Below, piece by piece: positions 46,816 to 59,885 of a stretch of DNA of 64,000 nt. The notes beneath the pieces are model-generated. The model made no database searches. It was given only the letters and a program-made list of their open reading frames with translations, and was not told the DNA's origin. Position 1 is the stretch's first letter. The number at the start of each line of letters is the position of its first letter. The position numbers and the translations under genes were made by a program. The DNA is taken from NCBI GenBank assembly GCA_023653785.1, contig JAMKCH010084932.1, positions 1 through 64,000 on the forward strand. Direction: 5' to 3'. This stretch comes from Ophioderma brevispina. Its lineage: Eukaryota > Echinodermata > Ophiuroidea > Amphilepidida > Ophiodermatidae.

Positions 46816-47410
46816 ACCTGTTTAAAGCCAGACATGTATTGTATAAGGATATTATATAAAGCTAGATTGCTAGCCCTTTCTTGTGCAGTGTACCATGTAG
46901 GGCGCTGACATGTTGGCTTTGTGCGTATTTACAATATTGACGGTGTGTGTGTGTGTGTGGGTGTGTGTGTGTGTACTGAGGGTGTTTCGTTACAAGCTAA
47001 GTAGGTGTTTGTGCGAGTTGTGACAATTAGCGACCCTGATGAATTCATCAGACTTGTACGGAATAAACTGCATAATTCTGCATAATTGTCACAACCCTGT
47101 TTGTGCAAGCGCTTTGACATGCAATGATTATGTGAGCATGCACTTACGTTGCTGATCGTCCTATATTGATCGCGAGTAAGCGAGTGGAATAACCTGTGAC
47201 CGTTTTGTAAAATTTGAAAGGACACGAAACAGACAATAGGGTGTCGAATTTCGATTTGCACATCACTCACAGCAGTCTCTATAGGGTTGCGTTATCGTCT
47301 AGACACCATTGATCATACCCAATAGAAGATGTGACATGTGATGTTAATTTAGCAAAGATCAATAGAATTGGCAGATCTGGCAGACAATCAGAATTTAGAG
47401 CCCGGGCTTT

Positions 47411-48038
47411 TCAAAGTATGCCAATGATGAATGCGCAATTCAGTGATGTCCATCCCTGGCTCTTCTTGTAACAACTCTCTCGACGTTTCCAAAGCTTCTG
47501 CCTCTTCTCTTGCAATTTGGGTGTAACATCTTCCATGATAACAAGCTTGATGAATCTTGCATCTGAGTTTGGATACGCGTGCACTTTCAACTGCTTGGCT
47601 GCACGAAGGACACGCTGACGGGATAATAGTTGAACTATTAACAACATGAATAGGCCTTAGCTTTGTTCTGGGATTCGTGAGACTGAGTTAATGTTCTTTG
47701 CGTTCTATCAATTTTAATATCTCCACCATTTCAGAATCCTGAGCTCCTTCTTTTCCTATAGAAATATTCCAAAATATAAGATTGTTACGGCTCGCACGAT
47801 TAGCTAAGTCCTCCACATGAATATCCAACTTTTCACATTTAGACTTACTGATTTTCTCCTTCCTCAGGTCTTAAATTTTACCTACAGTAATCCCATTCGC
47901 CTCTTCCAACTCAGCAATTTTACCCCTCGTAACGTCCAGTTCAGCTTCAATAACACCAAGACGATTATGAAATGCGTCTAATATGTCTAACCTTCCCATT
48001 TCAGTTATGATTTACGCAAATTGTGGTTGAGTCGCCAT
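47411..48038 (-). pseudogene. LINE ORF1-like remnant (coiled coil + RNA-binding core)
   Basis: The minus strand from 48038 reads MATQPQFA, a stop, then MGRLDILDAFHNRLGVIEAE and LDVTRGKIAELEEANGI, a heptad-like coiled coil. It is followed by NRASRNNLIFWNISIGKEGA and, after a frame change, AKQLKVHAYPNSDARFIKLV. The (R)(S/A)SRNNLIF motif after a coiled coil is the L1-type ORF1 core. Several stops; not functional. Confidence 0.7.
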
Positions 48039-48879
48039 TACTTTAGACCTCTCGGATGTATTACCGCTCGCCCTTCCGAATTCGACAACCTTCTCTTCGT
48101 GCCGGCTGCTGGTATCCCTAAAAGTTCTTTTCGACTTCTTTCCGGGTTTTCTTGCCGTTAACTCTCAAGAGTACTTCATGTACAAGATACTCTGCTATTA
48201 CATTCAATTTTTATTACAGAAAGGCGAATTTACTAGATGAAAAACTGCGCCGTCACAATGCACGTGTGCTTACGCTTAATACCATCTTGTTTTTTTACTT
48301 TACGTGCCTTTCCCTTCTTTGAATTTTCCCTTTACATTCAAAATTTAAAAAAAAATGTAATTCAAGATTTTATTCACACCCAAGACAAATCTCCAGGGGG
48401 CGTTTTCTCATTTTTTAAATTTTAAATTGGATCTAGCGCCGCCTGCGAGACTCCTAGCTGAGACTAATAAAAATGCTGTCGTTTATTAATTTCGACTTGG
48501 CAGAATACCCATAATCCCTCACGAGTTTGATCATCGCAATGCAAAAATGCGAATTTGCTGCAACTTTAACCATTTTTTTACGAACATTCTAGAGGTTATG
48601 TCACCATTTGATGTAGAAATATGTTCTATAGAGATGACAGTTTCGTTTTGAGGTGGACACCCCTAGGTTTTAATGGCATTTAAATTTTGCTTGCATCATT
48701 TTAATGTGTAAGCACGTGGTGTAAGCAGAATTGGCGCCGCCGATTTCAACTTACCGTGTTGCCGAGTTGAATCGTTGTTACACGATTGTAAACGTGTACA
48801 CTATGACATGGTGTATCGTTCAGTATTGTGTTGTAACACTACTCCAAGGGAATAATTACGCGACGCACCGTATACCCGG

Positions 48880-49230
48880 GGGCGGGATCACATAATGAAA
48901 TGGATATGGGTGTAAGGCTGGCGCTTCCAAACCCGGGGGCATTCGGTGACAGAGGACTCAAATAAATTGGGGTATTTGGGTGAGAGACAGCCAAAATGCC
49001 CCAATATAGGTTTTTTTTTCGGGCGACAATTGTATGCAAAATCTTACAAAACATGCGGTCTTTTTAGAAAATGTTGCAAACATTCACCAAAAATAAGGGT
49101 CTTTGGGTGAAAATTTTCAAAATCCCCCCCCCCCCAGGGGTCTTTAGGTGACAGTGGTAAACTTTCCAAAAAATGTTGTCTTTGGGTGGCATTTTCAAAA
49201 TACATGGGGTCTTTGGGTGACAGCGGTGCT
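48880..49230. repeat. CTTTGGGTGA minisatellite (second locus)
   Basis: Same family as 5831-6150: GGTGTAAGGCTGGCG, GGTGAGAGACAGCCAAA and repeated GGGTCTTTGGGTGA. A C run near 49128 interrupts it. Confidence 0.7.
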
Positions 49231-49989
49231 GAAAATTGGGGTCTTAACTCTTTGCGTGCGGCAGGCGAGTATACTCGCTCAAAGATGAATTTTGGTCATT
49301 TTTTGTCTTTTCTTGTTATAAACATTTTCAAATTATTTATTTTCATGAGGCGTGAAAATGCATTTAAATGGCATCCAAAATGACCTACAAATGTTTTGAA
49401 AGCCATCTCAAATGCCACTACTGACGTATGCGTTATAACTTATACAGAATTGCTCAGAAAGAAACTTTAAACGTAGGAACTGGCAACCATACATTACATT
49501 GTTATGCGTTCCCGACATACAGTGCAAAATACCATCGTACTGCAAATGTCACGTGTTTGTGCCATGTGACTAAGTCTAGCCATAATGAGTCACGCAGCCC
49601 CCCCTAAATTGGATCTTTAATTATCCCTAGGAATCTCTATCTTACTATTAAAAATTATATGCTCAATCTTCTTATTTTAAAACTTCAGTGCTACTCAAAC
49701 AGGAGTTTATTTGAAAAACTCAACCGCCCGTTGACCAGCGGTTCGCGGCGAATAACATTTGTTTCATTGTTTAGAACAAAATTAACTGGCCAAGCCGAAA
49801 GAATGGTTGGGTTTCTAGAGTTGTCTTTACATACCTTAGGAGTATGTTCGGGTGTGCAATACCATCCAATTGTTATAGTGGTTCGTGTAAATAACTAGGA
49901 CGTGATTTGTGCTCTCATCGCCTTTCGCCTGGTTGATGATGTATTAAAGCAAATTTAAAGAAAAATCTAGATCCAATCCTTTGCCACTA

Positions 49990-50265
49990 TTTGGAGAGGG
50001 AGAGGAAGAGAGAAGGGAGAGAGGGAGAGAGAGAGGAGAGAGAGAGAGAGGAGAGAGAGGGGGAGAGAGGGGGAGAGAGAGAGGAGAGAGAGGGAGAGAG
50101 GATGGAGAGGGAGAGAGAGAGGATGGAGAGGGAGAGAGAGAGAGGATGGAGAGGGAGAGAGAGAGGATGGAGAGGGAGAGAGAGAGGATGGAGAGGGAGA
50201 GAGAGGGGGAGAGAGAGAAGGGTACAGAGAGGGAGAAGGACATGCAGGGAGAGAGAGAGAATTTA
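49990..50265. repeat. Polypurine (GA)n complex repeat with higher-order unit
   Basis: About 275 bp of almost pure purine on the + strand, with GGATGGAGAGGGAGAGAGA repeated about five times between 50099 and 50195. It lies in intron 17, so the pre-mRNA would carry a long purine tract. Open frames here are not genes. Confidence 0.95.
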
Positions 50266-50653
50266 AGAATTGCTATCGGAAATTCCTCGAGGCTATAAGA
50301 AAGAACTTACTGATAGCGTTTAATCGTGACAAAGGGCTGATCTACGTCCGGTTTAAACAAAATCAGCTCAAGGCAACTTTAACCGGGAGCATGGGCAACA
50401 AGACGTAAAATATCACAGTATAGTAACAGTTAGTAACGGTTGATGAAGAGTGTTAATGCACGCCCGAAAGGACTCCCGAGGTACGTATTATTCAAGTAGC
50501 GTTGCAGTTCAAAACAAACACCAACTTGGGAAATAACGTTATGTATGAATACTCATCCATTCCTTATTATACAATATTTTGTGTCGAATGAATGAATATG
50601 AAAATTAATATTAGAATTTTGGCTGTCTTTTCAATTTTCAATTTACTTCTCAG

Positions 50654-50741
50654 GGAAAAAGCGATCATTCCACAAAGGTGTTTGCTCCACATGGCTTGAG
50701 GAAATCAGCGAGAAAGACGTCATTCCTGCTTACATCAAAAA
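50654..50741 (+). CDS. NOS: NOS exon 18
   Basis: Acceptor TACTTCTCAG, donor GTAAGA; phase 1 in, 2 out. Encodes KKRSFHKGVCSTWLEEISEK, matching NOS HHGVCS.WL (FAD pyrophosphate contact). Confidence 0.94.
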
Positions 50742-51459
50742 GTAAGATGATAATTAGAGTGGATTCCCGCGACAGACGCGGTCTGGGCGCCCGGGCTGGG
50801 CGCACTCTTTGGCTTGTCAATTGCCCTGTACTAAAATACTAGTTTGTCTTCCAATTGCTTGGGTCAACAATAGTACACCACGTTAACCCTTTTAACTGTG
50901 ATTAAGCGGGAGAAGGCCTCATTAAAATCCCCAGTATGGGCGTAAAGTTGCGTATTTTTTTTTATTGCGGAATAATAGTAGGCCAGGGTGTCTATTTGAA
51001 GAATCCATCGAGTACCACCTTGAGAAATTCCAAATTAATTTCTAATGTCTGTTACATGTGATGCTCTTTTCTAATTTTACCGCTAAAGTTATATTTTGGA
51101 AAAGAAAAGCTCGGATTGGGTGTCGTGCGTCTGTGGGACGCTGATTTTATAATTCTGGGGTTAGAGTTTTGTGTCAGGTAAAAAAAAAATATTGTTTTAA
51201 AAGTTAAGAGAGTAAGCGATTGCAATGAAAACATTAGAATCTTGTATTGAACTGAATAATAGTGAATAGCTGTCCTCTGAAACTAGACAACCGCATATGG
51301 TCATGGACCATGCTTTTGGCCAGAATCTCAAAAGTGCAATGTTACCGACTGAATATCTTATCGGTATACCAAATTATGAGACTAGAATGCAGTGACTAGG
51401 TTATTTGTTTTCGCAACTTTCTTCGTAGTAATCTCCCGTTATTATTAAATACTCAACAG

Positions 51460-51736
51460 AGCGCCATCATTTCATCTACCAACTGACGATTCCAAACCCA
51501 CCATTCTCGTTGGCCCCGGAACGGGCATAGCTCCATTTAGAAGCTTTTGGCAACAGCGCCACCACGAACTCAAAATTGACGGGCCGAGTCTGGCACATGG
51601 CAAGATGATCCTGATATTTGGATGCAGACATCCATCTATTGACGACATCTATAGGGAGGACACGGCGAAGGCAGTTCAGTCGGGAGCACTCTCCCAGGTG
51701 CTTACTGCATATTCAAGGATGCCGGGAAAACCTAAG
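51460..51736 (+). CDS. NOS: NOS exon 19: NADPH-binding core
   Basis: Acceptor ACTCAACAG, donor GTAAAA; phase 2 in, 0 out. Encodes ILVGPGTGIAPFRSFWQQR, then MILIFGCRHPSIDDIYRED, then LTAYSRMPGKPK. These are the NADPH ribose/pyrophosphate motifs of NOS and cytochrome P450 reductases. Complete, no stop. Confidence 0.97.
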
Positions 51737-52558
51737 GTAAAATGACAACTTTTATAATTAGAATAATTAATATCGATGATGCCCGATAATAATTCAACGG
51801 CTGCTGAAAACGGCATTCTGATATGAAAGAGCAGAGAAATAGGGCCATACGTATCTACGCTGATTTATTTACTGTTCCGTTGTTTCACTCAAGTTAAAGG
51901 TCATTTTCGTGAGGTGGCACTATTTCATAAATTTGGCGTTTCCAGTGCCGCCATTAAATTACAATCGGGGGTTACCGATTCTAATTACAAAATCACTTCT
52001 CTCATGAATTCTGCTGCCTAAATATTCCCTTGGGTATTCATGTTTCACGTAAAAATAAGTATATCGAAGTTTATTATTTGTTATTACCACTTGCGTTTCG
52101 TGCACTCTATCAGTGGTTTGCTTGATCAGAATACAATTAAATCTATCAACAATCTGGTTTGGGCATTATTTGAAAAAAAAACGCAAGCGAATAAACCGTG
52201 TAAATGGTAGGAGTGAATGCAATCTCATTATTTATTTGTCATTTATGATGAGTGTCCATGTCCGTATTAAGTAATGTTGTCGAACAAAACTTGGGCTTTA
52301 TTCAAAGTTCCAATTTAGTCTAATGAATTGTATTCGTCGATGACGGATACGGGCAGAAATGTACTGCATAAGTCACTGGTTTTCCATTTCTATTAAAAGG
52401 AAAATTTGAAGTTACAATCAAGACATCGGTACAATACCGATAAAACCTCGGAAATATTACGTAAGGCATTGGACTAGGGCATTGTGTCATAAAACCAATC
52501 CTAACAGAAACGACCTCAATTCGTCCCAACCCTCGGCACTCTTTGCACTTTTCAATAG

Positions 52559-52750
52559 AGATATGTCCAAGACATCATCAAAGAAGAATCAGCACTTGTT
52601 TTCAAACATCTTTGCGAGGAACAAGGTCACCTGTACGTGTGTGGTGAAAACTTAATGGCTGTCGACGTACGCAGGACCTTAGTTGGAGTTTTGACGTCAG
52701 AGGGCAACATGACGCCACAGGAAGCAGAAACATACATTTGTAGCATGAAG
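52559..52750 (+). CDS. NOS: NOS exon 20
   Basis: Acceptor TTTTCAATAG, donor GTAAGA; 64 codons, phase 0. Encodes RYVQDIIKEESALVFKHLCE then GHLYVCGENLMAVDV. YVCG is the NADPH-site cysteine motif. Confidence 0.96.
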
Positions 52751-52875
52751 GTAAGATTTGGTTATTTTCCACCAGATATGTGTAAATTTTGTTGTAAATA
52801 AACTCAGTATTACTAAAGTTAGGTCAGGTAGGACATTTTAATTTGTTGTCTGATTCTTGATTCACTTACTCACAG

Positions 52876-53004
52876 GATTCTGGGCGATATCATGAAGACG
52901 TATTTGGCGTCATGATTCGACCAACCAAAAAGGAAGTCATAACCAACGGAATAGCACCACCCGGGTCTAAATTCAGACTGATGGTTACACTCGGAAAATT
53001 TTGA
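52876..53004 (+). CDS. NOS: NOS last exon (21) with stop codon
   Basis: Acceptor ACTCACAG. Encodes DSGRYHEDVFGVMIRPTKKE then a short tail ending LMVTLGKF and TGA at 53002-53004. RYHED.FGV is the conserved NOS C-terminal motif. The tail after it is about 30 residues, typical of constitutive-type NOS, where it dampens electron flow. Confidence 0.96.
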   Translation, partial: DSGRYHEDVFGVMIRPTKKEVITNGIAPPGSKFRLMVTLGKF

Positions 53005-53597
53005 ACTGTATTCCTGAGTAGCAAATTTCAATATTCGTGAACGAACTTTAGAATTGTAGAGTGCAATGGTAAACATAATTATTCAATCAAGTCTAATACT
53101 TGACTCGTGCCAATTTAAACTGTAGAGTAATTGGATTTGTTAATGTGTACCAAAAAGGGTTTCCCAAGTTTGGGAGTGTGGTGTTGGTGTGGGGAGGGAA
53201 CAGATGTGGTGAGCGCTATTCTTTCAACAACAGCTTACTAATCGGAGTAGCTGCCATTTTGCGAACAGAACTTCCCCGATTCTATAAGGTTTTGAAGAAT
53301 GTTGTCAGTTATTTCGCGGAACCTATTGTCAATCTGTTGTACTCTATTACATAATTTTCATGTATTTTTATTTTCGCATTTCTATTTTTATTCGCGAAAT
53401 TATTCGCGAAAATAACCGCTTATCAGTGGTCGATTCATAAGTTATGTATCTTGAACAATTTCTGAGCAGCAAAAGCTCACGCGAGGATTGCAAGAAATTC
53501 CTAAATTCTGAATGAAATACGCACTCCAAAAATAATTGGGCAATTATGTAAACTGTGTTTAACCGGTTGCCTTGAATTGATTGAGTTACAACAACTC

Positions 53598-53603
53598 AAT
53601 AAA
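53598..53603 (+). terminator. Candidate polyadenylation signal AATAAA
   Basis: First AATAAA after the NOS stop codon, about 595 bases downstream. A second lies near 53694. Which is used cannot be decided from sequence. Confidence 0.4.
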
Positions 53604-55507
53604 ATTAAGGTACACTCTCAGAAAGGTTTTGGGACTATATTAGAAGATTTGTCTGCATTTTAACTCTATTTCATTGAGATATCGCAACCTAATTAATAAA
53701 GCAACCGGTTTACCGCAATTTACTTATTTTAAATGGCGCAAATTTGGCTCAAAGTTTGTGGACATAAACCAAAGCCGGGGCTGGCTACATTAAATCTAAT
53801 GGCTCAATTTTTTTGGTTGTAATAGACGTAGTGTTTCTACCGATTAACACAACGCAGAATTGTGTCAAAAATAGTGTTTCTTGTTTTTCATTTCCATCTC
53901 AAAGATGAAAGGTTTTTGAAGTCTAGTTGTCAAATATTTAAACACTGAAAATGGTAGCTATTACAACTTGGAACAATGTTTCAATATAAATGTATTCATT
54001 TGCGGTGGCAAATCTCCGCTGTCAGAGGCCCTAGTGTGCTAGAGTGGTCGTGTAGAAACATTAAAGGGTCATTGAGCTACCGTACCATTGGTGCTCTACT
54101 TAAGCATGTCCTCTGATAGCGGAGTGTTCTCGACTAGTCAGCACAATAATTCATTATTTTCACAGTGGCTTTCAAATTCTGCACTTGGGCTTGGATTGCA
54201 CATCGACTGCACTTTGGCATACTCAAAGCAGTGGCTTTGGGGATTTGCCCCCTCCCAATTCCAGCATGCATTATTACCTGAAATGTGCTACTTTCAACCA
54301 GTCAGTCTGCCTGTTCATGCCATCCTGAGCAAAGGTGTGGCAAGAGATATAGTCCTCAGGGCTCACAGTCCGGGAACATGGTGAACAATAGGGCAATCGA
54401 TTCAGTTGACTCTTCACGCAACATTAGTTTCACGCTTTATTCCGTTGTCGTCTATGGAGCCCGGACTATGAATCCTGCCGGACCATATCTCCTTTCACAC
54501 CGGCCCACTGCATGAGTACTGAAACTCCAAATTTCATGTGTATAAGTATTTTTAAAAATATATATATATTGTGAATATGTAAGTTTTATAGTTTTATATG
54601 TATTTTTTAAATGTGTTTATGAGTGCTAAAACCACAAATTTAATGTGTACAGTATATTCCTAGTCTTTCATCAAGGCGTTGCGCTTTAATTTTATTTTAG
54701 TACTAGTCCCTGTTAAGGATGTGCTATAGCACTCTCGCATTGGGATCCCTTCGCTCATCCGGGGACATCACCATCGACCCGCGCCTTCGGCGAGCCTGTC
54801 ACGGTTAGTGGGCAAAATTTTGAGGCGTCTTTGACGAAGACTAGTATCACTATGAACTAGTACAATCTCAATTCCTTTGGCACAGTTCAGTAGCTTTCAT
54901 TCACCAATGTATTTAGAAAATATGATATATGATACCCAGATCACACAAGGTCAGTTCATATCAATGTATGTTGTATATGTACAACGCACTGAACTGTGTC
55001 ATAGGTGGATGAGCATATTGTAACTCATAGTGTATATTCATTAGTCACTAATTGATAAAGACTATAAATTTGGAGTCATGTTTTTCTTTGCAAAATTTCA
55101 GCTGATAATGACTAAGATGCACTGAGAATTGACAACATTTGGTAGATATGGGAGCTTGCGATTATGGACGGAAATTGGCACCACTTCAAAGGCCACAAAT
55201 TTATGGTATCCAAAGGCCGATTTCAAAAAAAAATAATACTTACAGATAGCTCATAATGTCATAAAGTTCGATCGAGGAAATACAAGAACTTTCCTTGCCT
55301 AATAATAATTTATTTTGACAATGAAAGTAGCGTACTACTGAGCGGAGTTTGAGCGGGAAATCTAGTTTGCCTCATGTATTATGCATTTTCAGCGATAAAG
55401 CCCATGACATACTTCCAGTCGCATCGAGCGATTGGCTTGCGCAATAGCAGATTTTTACCCAAGATCAAGTTATACGCATGGTCACGATCAGAAATCGCTC
55501 GCTGCGA

Positions 55508-55984
55508 TCCACTGGCGTACCCGGGGGGGGGGCCTTTGGGGGCTAAAGCACGCCCCCCTCAAAGTTCTCAAGAAAAAAGAGGAAGGAAGAAAGAGGAAGG
55601 GAGAAAGAAAAAAGAGGAAAAGAGAAGGGGAAAAGAAGAAAAGAAGAAAAACAAGAGGAAAAGAGAAGGAGTAGTGAACAAATGGATGATTTTATGGTAC
55701 ATTTATTTGATTTTTTTCATGCAAATGCGGATCAAAAAGTGTCGGAAGAAGTACGCAAGGAAAGGCGTTTTCAGGTCTTGAAAACCCTAAAACCTCAGGA
55801 GCTTCCAGGGGCTCTGCCCCCTGGACCCCCGCCGGGGCGTTGCCCATGGACCCCACCAGGGGCCCTAAGGCGGGCCCCTGGACCCCACCCGTTAGTCGCG
55901 ACGCTCGCTTCGCTCGATTCGCTCTCATGGTTCGAACATCTTTAGTCCAGCCCCCCTCAATAAAATTTCCTGGGCACGCCTATG
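55508..55984. mobile_element. Inverted-end element with GGCGTACCC / GGGCACGCC ends
   Basis: Left TGGCGTACCCGGGGGGG and right CCCCCCTCAATAAAATTTCC then TGGGCACGCC are complementary ends. Inside are a purine tract (55570-55670) and GC-rich repeats of CCCCTGGACCCC. No transposase. Confidence 0.65.
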
Positions 55985-58830
55985 CGATCGGTAGTATATC
56001 GTGGGCTTTAGGCTAAATGATCTGACTTTAATATGGGTGTATAAGGAAATGACTGGTAAGTTTGAATATCCAGATAGTCAAATTCTGTTTAGAGCTGGAA
56101 ATGGGGACAACCCTGTAACTGGTTAAAACTGGTTAAAAGTGTTCAAACAAGATTGTTGAAATTTGAGGGTAATAAAAACCTATTAAATCACCATGTTTGA
56201 TCCATTGAAAGAGTTAAGTCCTTCCCGAAAAAAATTATTAAAGGGACATGCTTTACTCATTTGACTTAATTGATGGAGGGGTGTAATGGGATATTCAACA
56301 AGGTATATTACCAGTGCATCTGCTAACTTCAAAAAAGGGATATTAAATGATCGTAAAGGGGAAATTAAGTTACCATGCAGTACAAAATGCGGTAAACTTA
56401 AGATTTGTTTTTCAATAGTTCATTCTTTAAAAGTTATTTAAAATTTGGCGGATATTAAACACGTTTAACGGGTTGTATAAACATGTTTACATAGTGTTAA
56501 AATCAGTAACAGAGTGCATAAGATTGGCTATTTGCAGATGTCGTTGCAAGATTTTAGCCATGTTCACTAGATGTTCAGTTTGGTGCTGTGTTGCAAATAA
56601 GAACAAAAGCATTTATAACATATCGTCACGGATCTTCCAAACAGGCCAATCGACCAAAAGTCACATTTCGAGATATCGGCGATTGAAGTTTTAGAGAATT
56701 ATGAACTTGCATATCTAAAATTTGAAACTTTCTAGGAAAATGATTTTGTGTGTACATGTGTACATAGTGGACATTGAAACGTTCTTCATTTTGAGCACGC
56801 TTTCCATTCAAGTATCCTTTGTTTTCCTTGTCAAATTTAATTATAAAGTGATTGGTCTGTTTGCAAAAACTAAAAAACGTCCTCTGTTTCTATGTCAAAG
56901 GAGACGAATGCGCATTGGCCTGTTTGGCGTACTCAAAAAGAGTCGATCGATCGCCTCAGACGGTGGTATTGAACATGTTAAACATACTTTTGCCTGCTGA
57001 GGGAGCTATAATGACTATGCATTTGTATGATTTTCGCCGTCTCATCTCTTACAGGCAACATATGCCAATGAAGCTAGAAAATAGGACTGATGAGGTTCTA
57101 TTTTTTTTGAAAATTAAAATAATTTTGTATTAGAATTGATTAATCAAATTTTAATACTTTATATCTTAATTTGAATGGAAACCGCGTAAAAGCGCTGTAT
57201 TTTACGGGGTTTTGTTAGTAGAATTGCTGCCAGACTGTTCTTGTAAAATGTATAGTATTTTATCTGTAACATAGTACTGGAAAATATACTTGAAAAATTA
57301 TATAATTTACGATAATGTTGATCCTCGAGAAAAAAATCGAATAAAAGCTCCATTGTAGTCGTTTTATACGCCTCGTAAATTGGACATAAAAATTTACATC
57401 ATTTTGCTGTATTTCCACTTGAAGGCATCGACCTATTTGTTAGTACACTAAGGACATCCAAAGTGCATGTCTTACGTTTGAAACCCCTGGTAATTATTTG
57501 ACATAATAACTGCTAAACGTTAAGTTAAGAAGTTGGTATGTATCTTTTATTGGCTATAGCTTGAAGGTTTATATTTTGATACTTTTTGCAGAGTAAAGAA
57601 TCAAAGATCACTATTTTATCAAGATACAAGCTTTATCTTCTATCATGGCCTTATCTATTGGTATTAATTTTACTAGCGTTCCCGGAAAACGAAAAAAAAA
57701 TCATTTTAAATTGCTCAATAACGAAAACTCTAGGAAGAGTTATTGCAATTAGTGTCAATGATGTTTCTAAAATTCGAAAACCAAACGACTTCGGAGTTCT
57801 ATTGGAGAACTAGAAATTGACATTCCCATGGATATTATGTTATTTTTGTCAATCAACAGAACCATTGCGTATATGTTTCACCTTTGAGTCACGCACTCGT
57901 ACAGTATAGTTTAAACTTTCTATGAGTAAAAACCAAATTGCCAACCTTTCTGATATCAAAGTGGTATTATATTGAAAATGCAGAATCTCATATTAAACAT
58001 ATTTCGTTATTGGAATTGAAAGGAAAACAATTTCCTCTATCTATTCATAAAATGAAGTGGTAATCGGGTTGCATTCCATTCTAATATATTGAGATAATTT
58101 AAATGAGTAATCTTTATTTATCCCACACCAAGAACATCATCGGCTATTAGATTTGAATTAGCAGAGCGTTCCCTGTCGAGTCAGCTCATTTATTTCCCAT
58201 AGATATCTAATTGGATCCAACATACACTACACACAATGATATCAATTATTCTAGCCACATTCCAAATAACCCTTAAATTATAAAAGGAAAGAAAAGAGAA
58301 AATGTATCTCCCCATAACCTATACCTCGGGGTTGCCACTAGGAAATAATTCCCGCTGAACTACCCCGGACATTATCATTAATTGATGAGAGGGCGTATAT
58401 AACATGTCCAACCACACTTTTGAGGTAACTACTCCTAAGGACCAAAATTGATAAATTGGAAACAACTAAACATTAAATAAACCACCAGATACTTAGGGTG
58501 AAATTATATCTCATTTGGAATTACTTAAGGAATATACCCATTCGCAAAAATACTACTCGTCATTTTGGATAAATATCAAATATATAACTTCTCAAATCTT
58601 TGTAAACATAGTTTCATATCATCCAAATGTCATAAAAATTGTCTTAAAATCTCAAAAAATACAAATTACCACGCCCACAAAATAAACTCCCTTACAGTAC
58701 TAGTTACTATCTATTTTACGTTAGGGGAGAGGTGGGTGGGAAAATTTTATTACTACCACCACACAACCTGAGGCGATGAGTGACCTAGAGCTTATTTATT
58801 GCTTATTTAAGTGTGACCATTTCAAATCCG

Positions 58831-59412
58831 TAAAGCGACATAATGGTATAACAAAAAAAAATTCAGACATAATGAAAAGGACCCTTACGAAACTCACTCC
58901 ACAAGTTTGAAAACAGTTGGATGTTTTACATTCTGGAAAAACATAAAAACAGGAGAGTTCCAGAGTGGAAGGTGGCATTTCGTGGCAATTTCTGGTGAAC
59001 AGAAAACTAAGGTGTTGACATCCCTTGACAGAATTTACAGTGTATCTAGCATTTTTTGTGACACATTCAAAAGCATTCAGACCAGGATTCCTGCATTTGT
59101 ACTTTAGGCTTTAGTAAGATATTGATCTGTCAAGTGAAAGATGGCTTAGCCGGGATTACCACATAACAATAGCAATGGTCTGTGAGCTAAGACAGCATGC
59201 TTTTCAAGTTAGTAAATGCTGCAGTAATGTTTAGCATCCTTTTTCCAGAAATTTCCACGAACTGCCACCTCGCCCCTCTGGAACTTTTCCTGTTTTATAC
59301 TGGTTTTAACAGAATGTAAACAGCCAAATTGTTTTCAAACTTGTGGAATGTGATTTCATTAAGGGTCCTTTTCATTATGTCTGAATATTTTTTATACCAT
59401 TATGTCGCTTTA
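58831..59412. mobile_element. 582-bp foldback transposon with about 190-bp TIRs
   Basis: Starts TAAAGCGACATAATGGTATA and ends with its complement. The arms match through CATAATGAAAAGGACCCTTA, CACAAGTTTGAAAACA and TGGAAAAA. TA lies at both ends, consistent with a Tc1/mariner-type target. Central part is unique and non-coding. Confidence 0.85.
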
Positions 59413-59662
59413 AGCTATAATTACTATAGAAACCTCTCATTGGTCCACGTTTTCACCGTTTGCTAGGGACGCACCAACACAAAACCCTGAAGATTATACA
59501 ACGACGGGTACGTAGCACCAAAACAATTTAACAACGACCGGGTTCAATGATGGTAATTCTTTTGAGGGGATAAAAGCCGGTTACCTCAGCCAGCTTTGTA
59601 AACCACATTAATCATGTATTTTAATTGAGCTAGCTGATAATGTGATAATATTTTTCTACATG

Positions 59663-59885
59663 CACTGCAAAATTAGGTGTTACAATTAAAACCGCCGGTG
59701 TTCTAGGAGGAGCACGCCAAGAGGGTGTCAAAAATTCACGTTTGGGTTATGTTAACCATATTGTGTTGTTTTAAAAAAAACCCAAAAACGAAAAAAATAA
59801 AAAAGTGTGAAATTGTGACACCCCTTGGTGTGATCCTCCTAGAAAACCGGCGGTGTTAATTTTAACCACCTATGTGTTTGCAGGG
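59663..59885. mobile_element. Foldback element inside R2
   Basis: Counterpart of 33270-33500: GGTGTTCTAGGAGGAGCACG on the left is inverted as GTGATCCTCCTAGAAAACCG on the right. Confidence 0.75.

Larger units (their letters stand above)
1490..53004 (+). other. NOS: Nitric oxide synthase locus (about 21 exons), FMN module damaged
   Basis: NOS makes NO and citrulline from L-arginine, O2 and NADPH. Electrons pass NADPH to FAD to FMN to the haem of the partner subunit, under calmodulin control. The exons listed separately encode, in order, an N-terminal leader, the zinc site, the haem and arginine sites, the pterin/dimer region, a calmodulin helix, part of the FMN domain, and complete FAD and NADPH domains. 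Spliced length is about 1100 residues, near the usual metazoan size without a PDZ extension. Exon phases match at almost all junctions, so the model is not a chance alignment. Seen: in-frame stops at 36880-36882, 42210-42281 and 43208-43210, all in or beside the FMN domain, and a duplicated exon 3-4 block. Inference: FMN-module decay, a recent pseudogene, or assembly error. No promoter was identified. Confidence 0.9.

Noticed and set aside
49944..50298. Long open frames rich in Glu-Arg or Ser-Leu-Pro
   Set aside because: They come from the GA-rich microsatellite on both strands.
54088..54515. Open frames of 98 and 76 residues downstream of NOS
   Set aside because: No recognisable motif, no splice signals that link them, and base composition like intergenic repeats.
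55374..55781. 135-residue Lys/Glu/Arg-rich frame
   Set aside because: Most of it translates a purine tract inside an inverted-end element; no domain or splice context.
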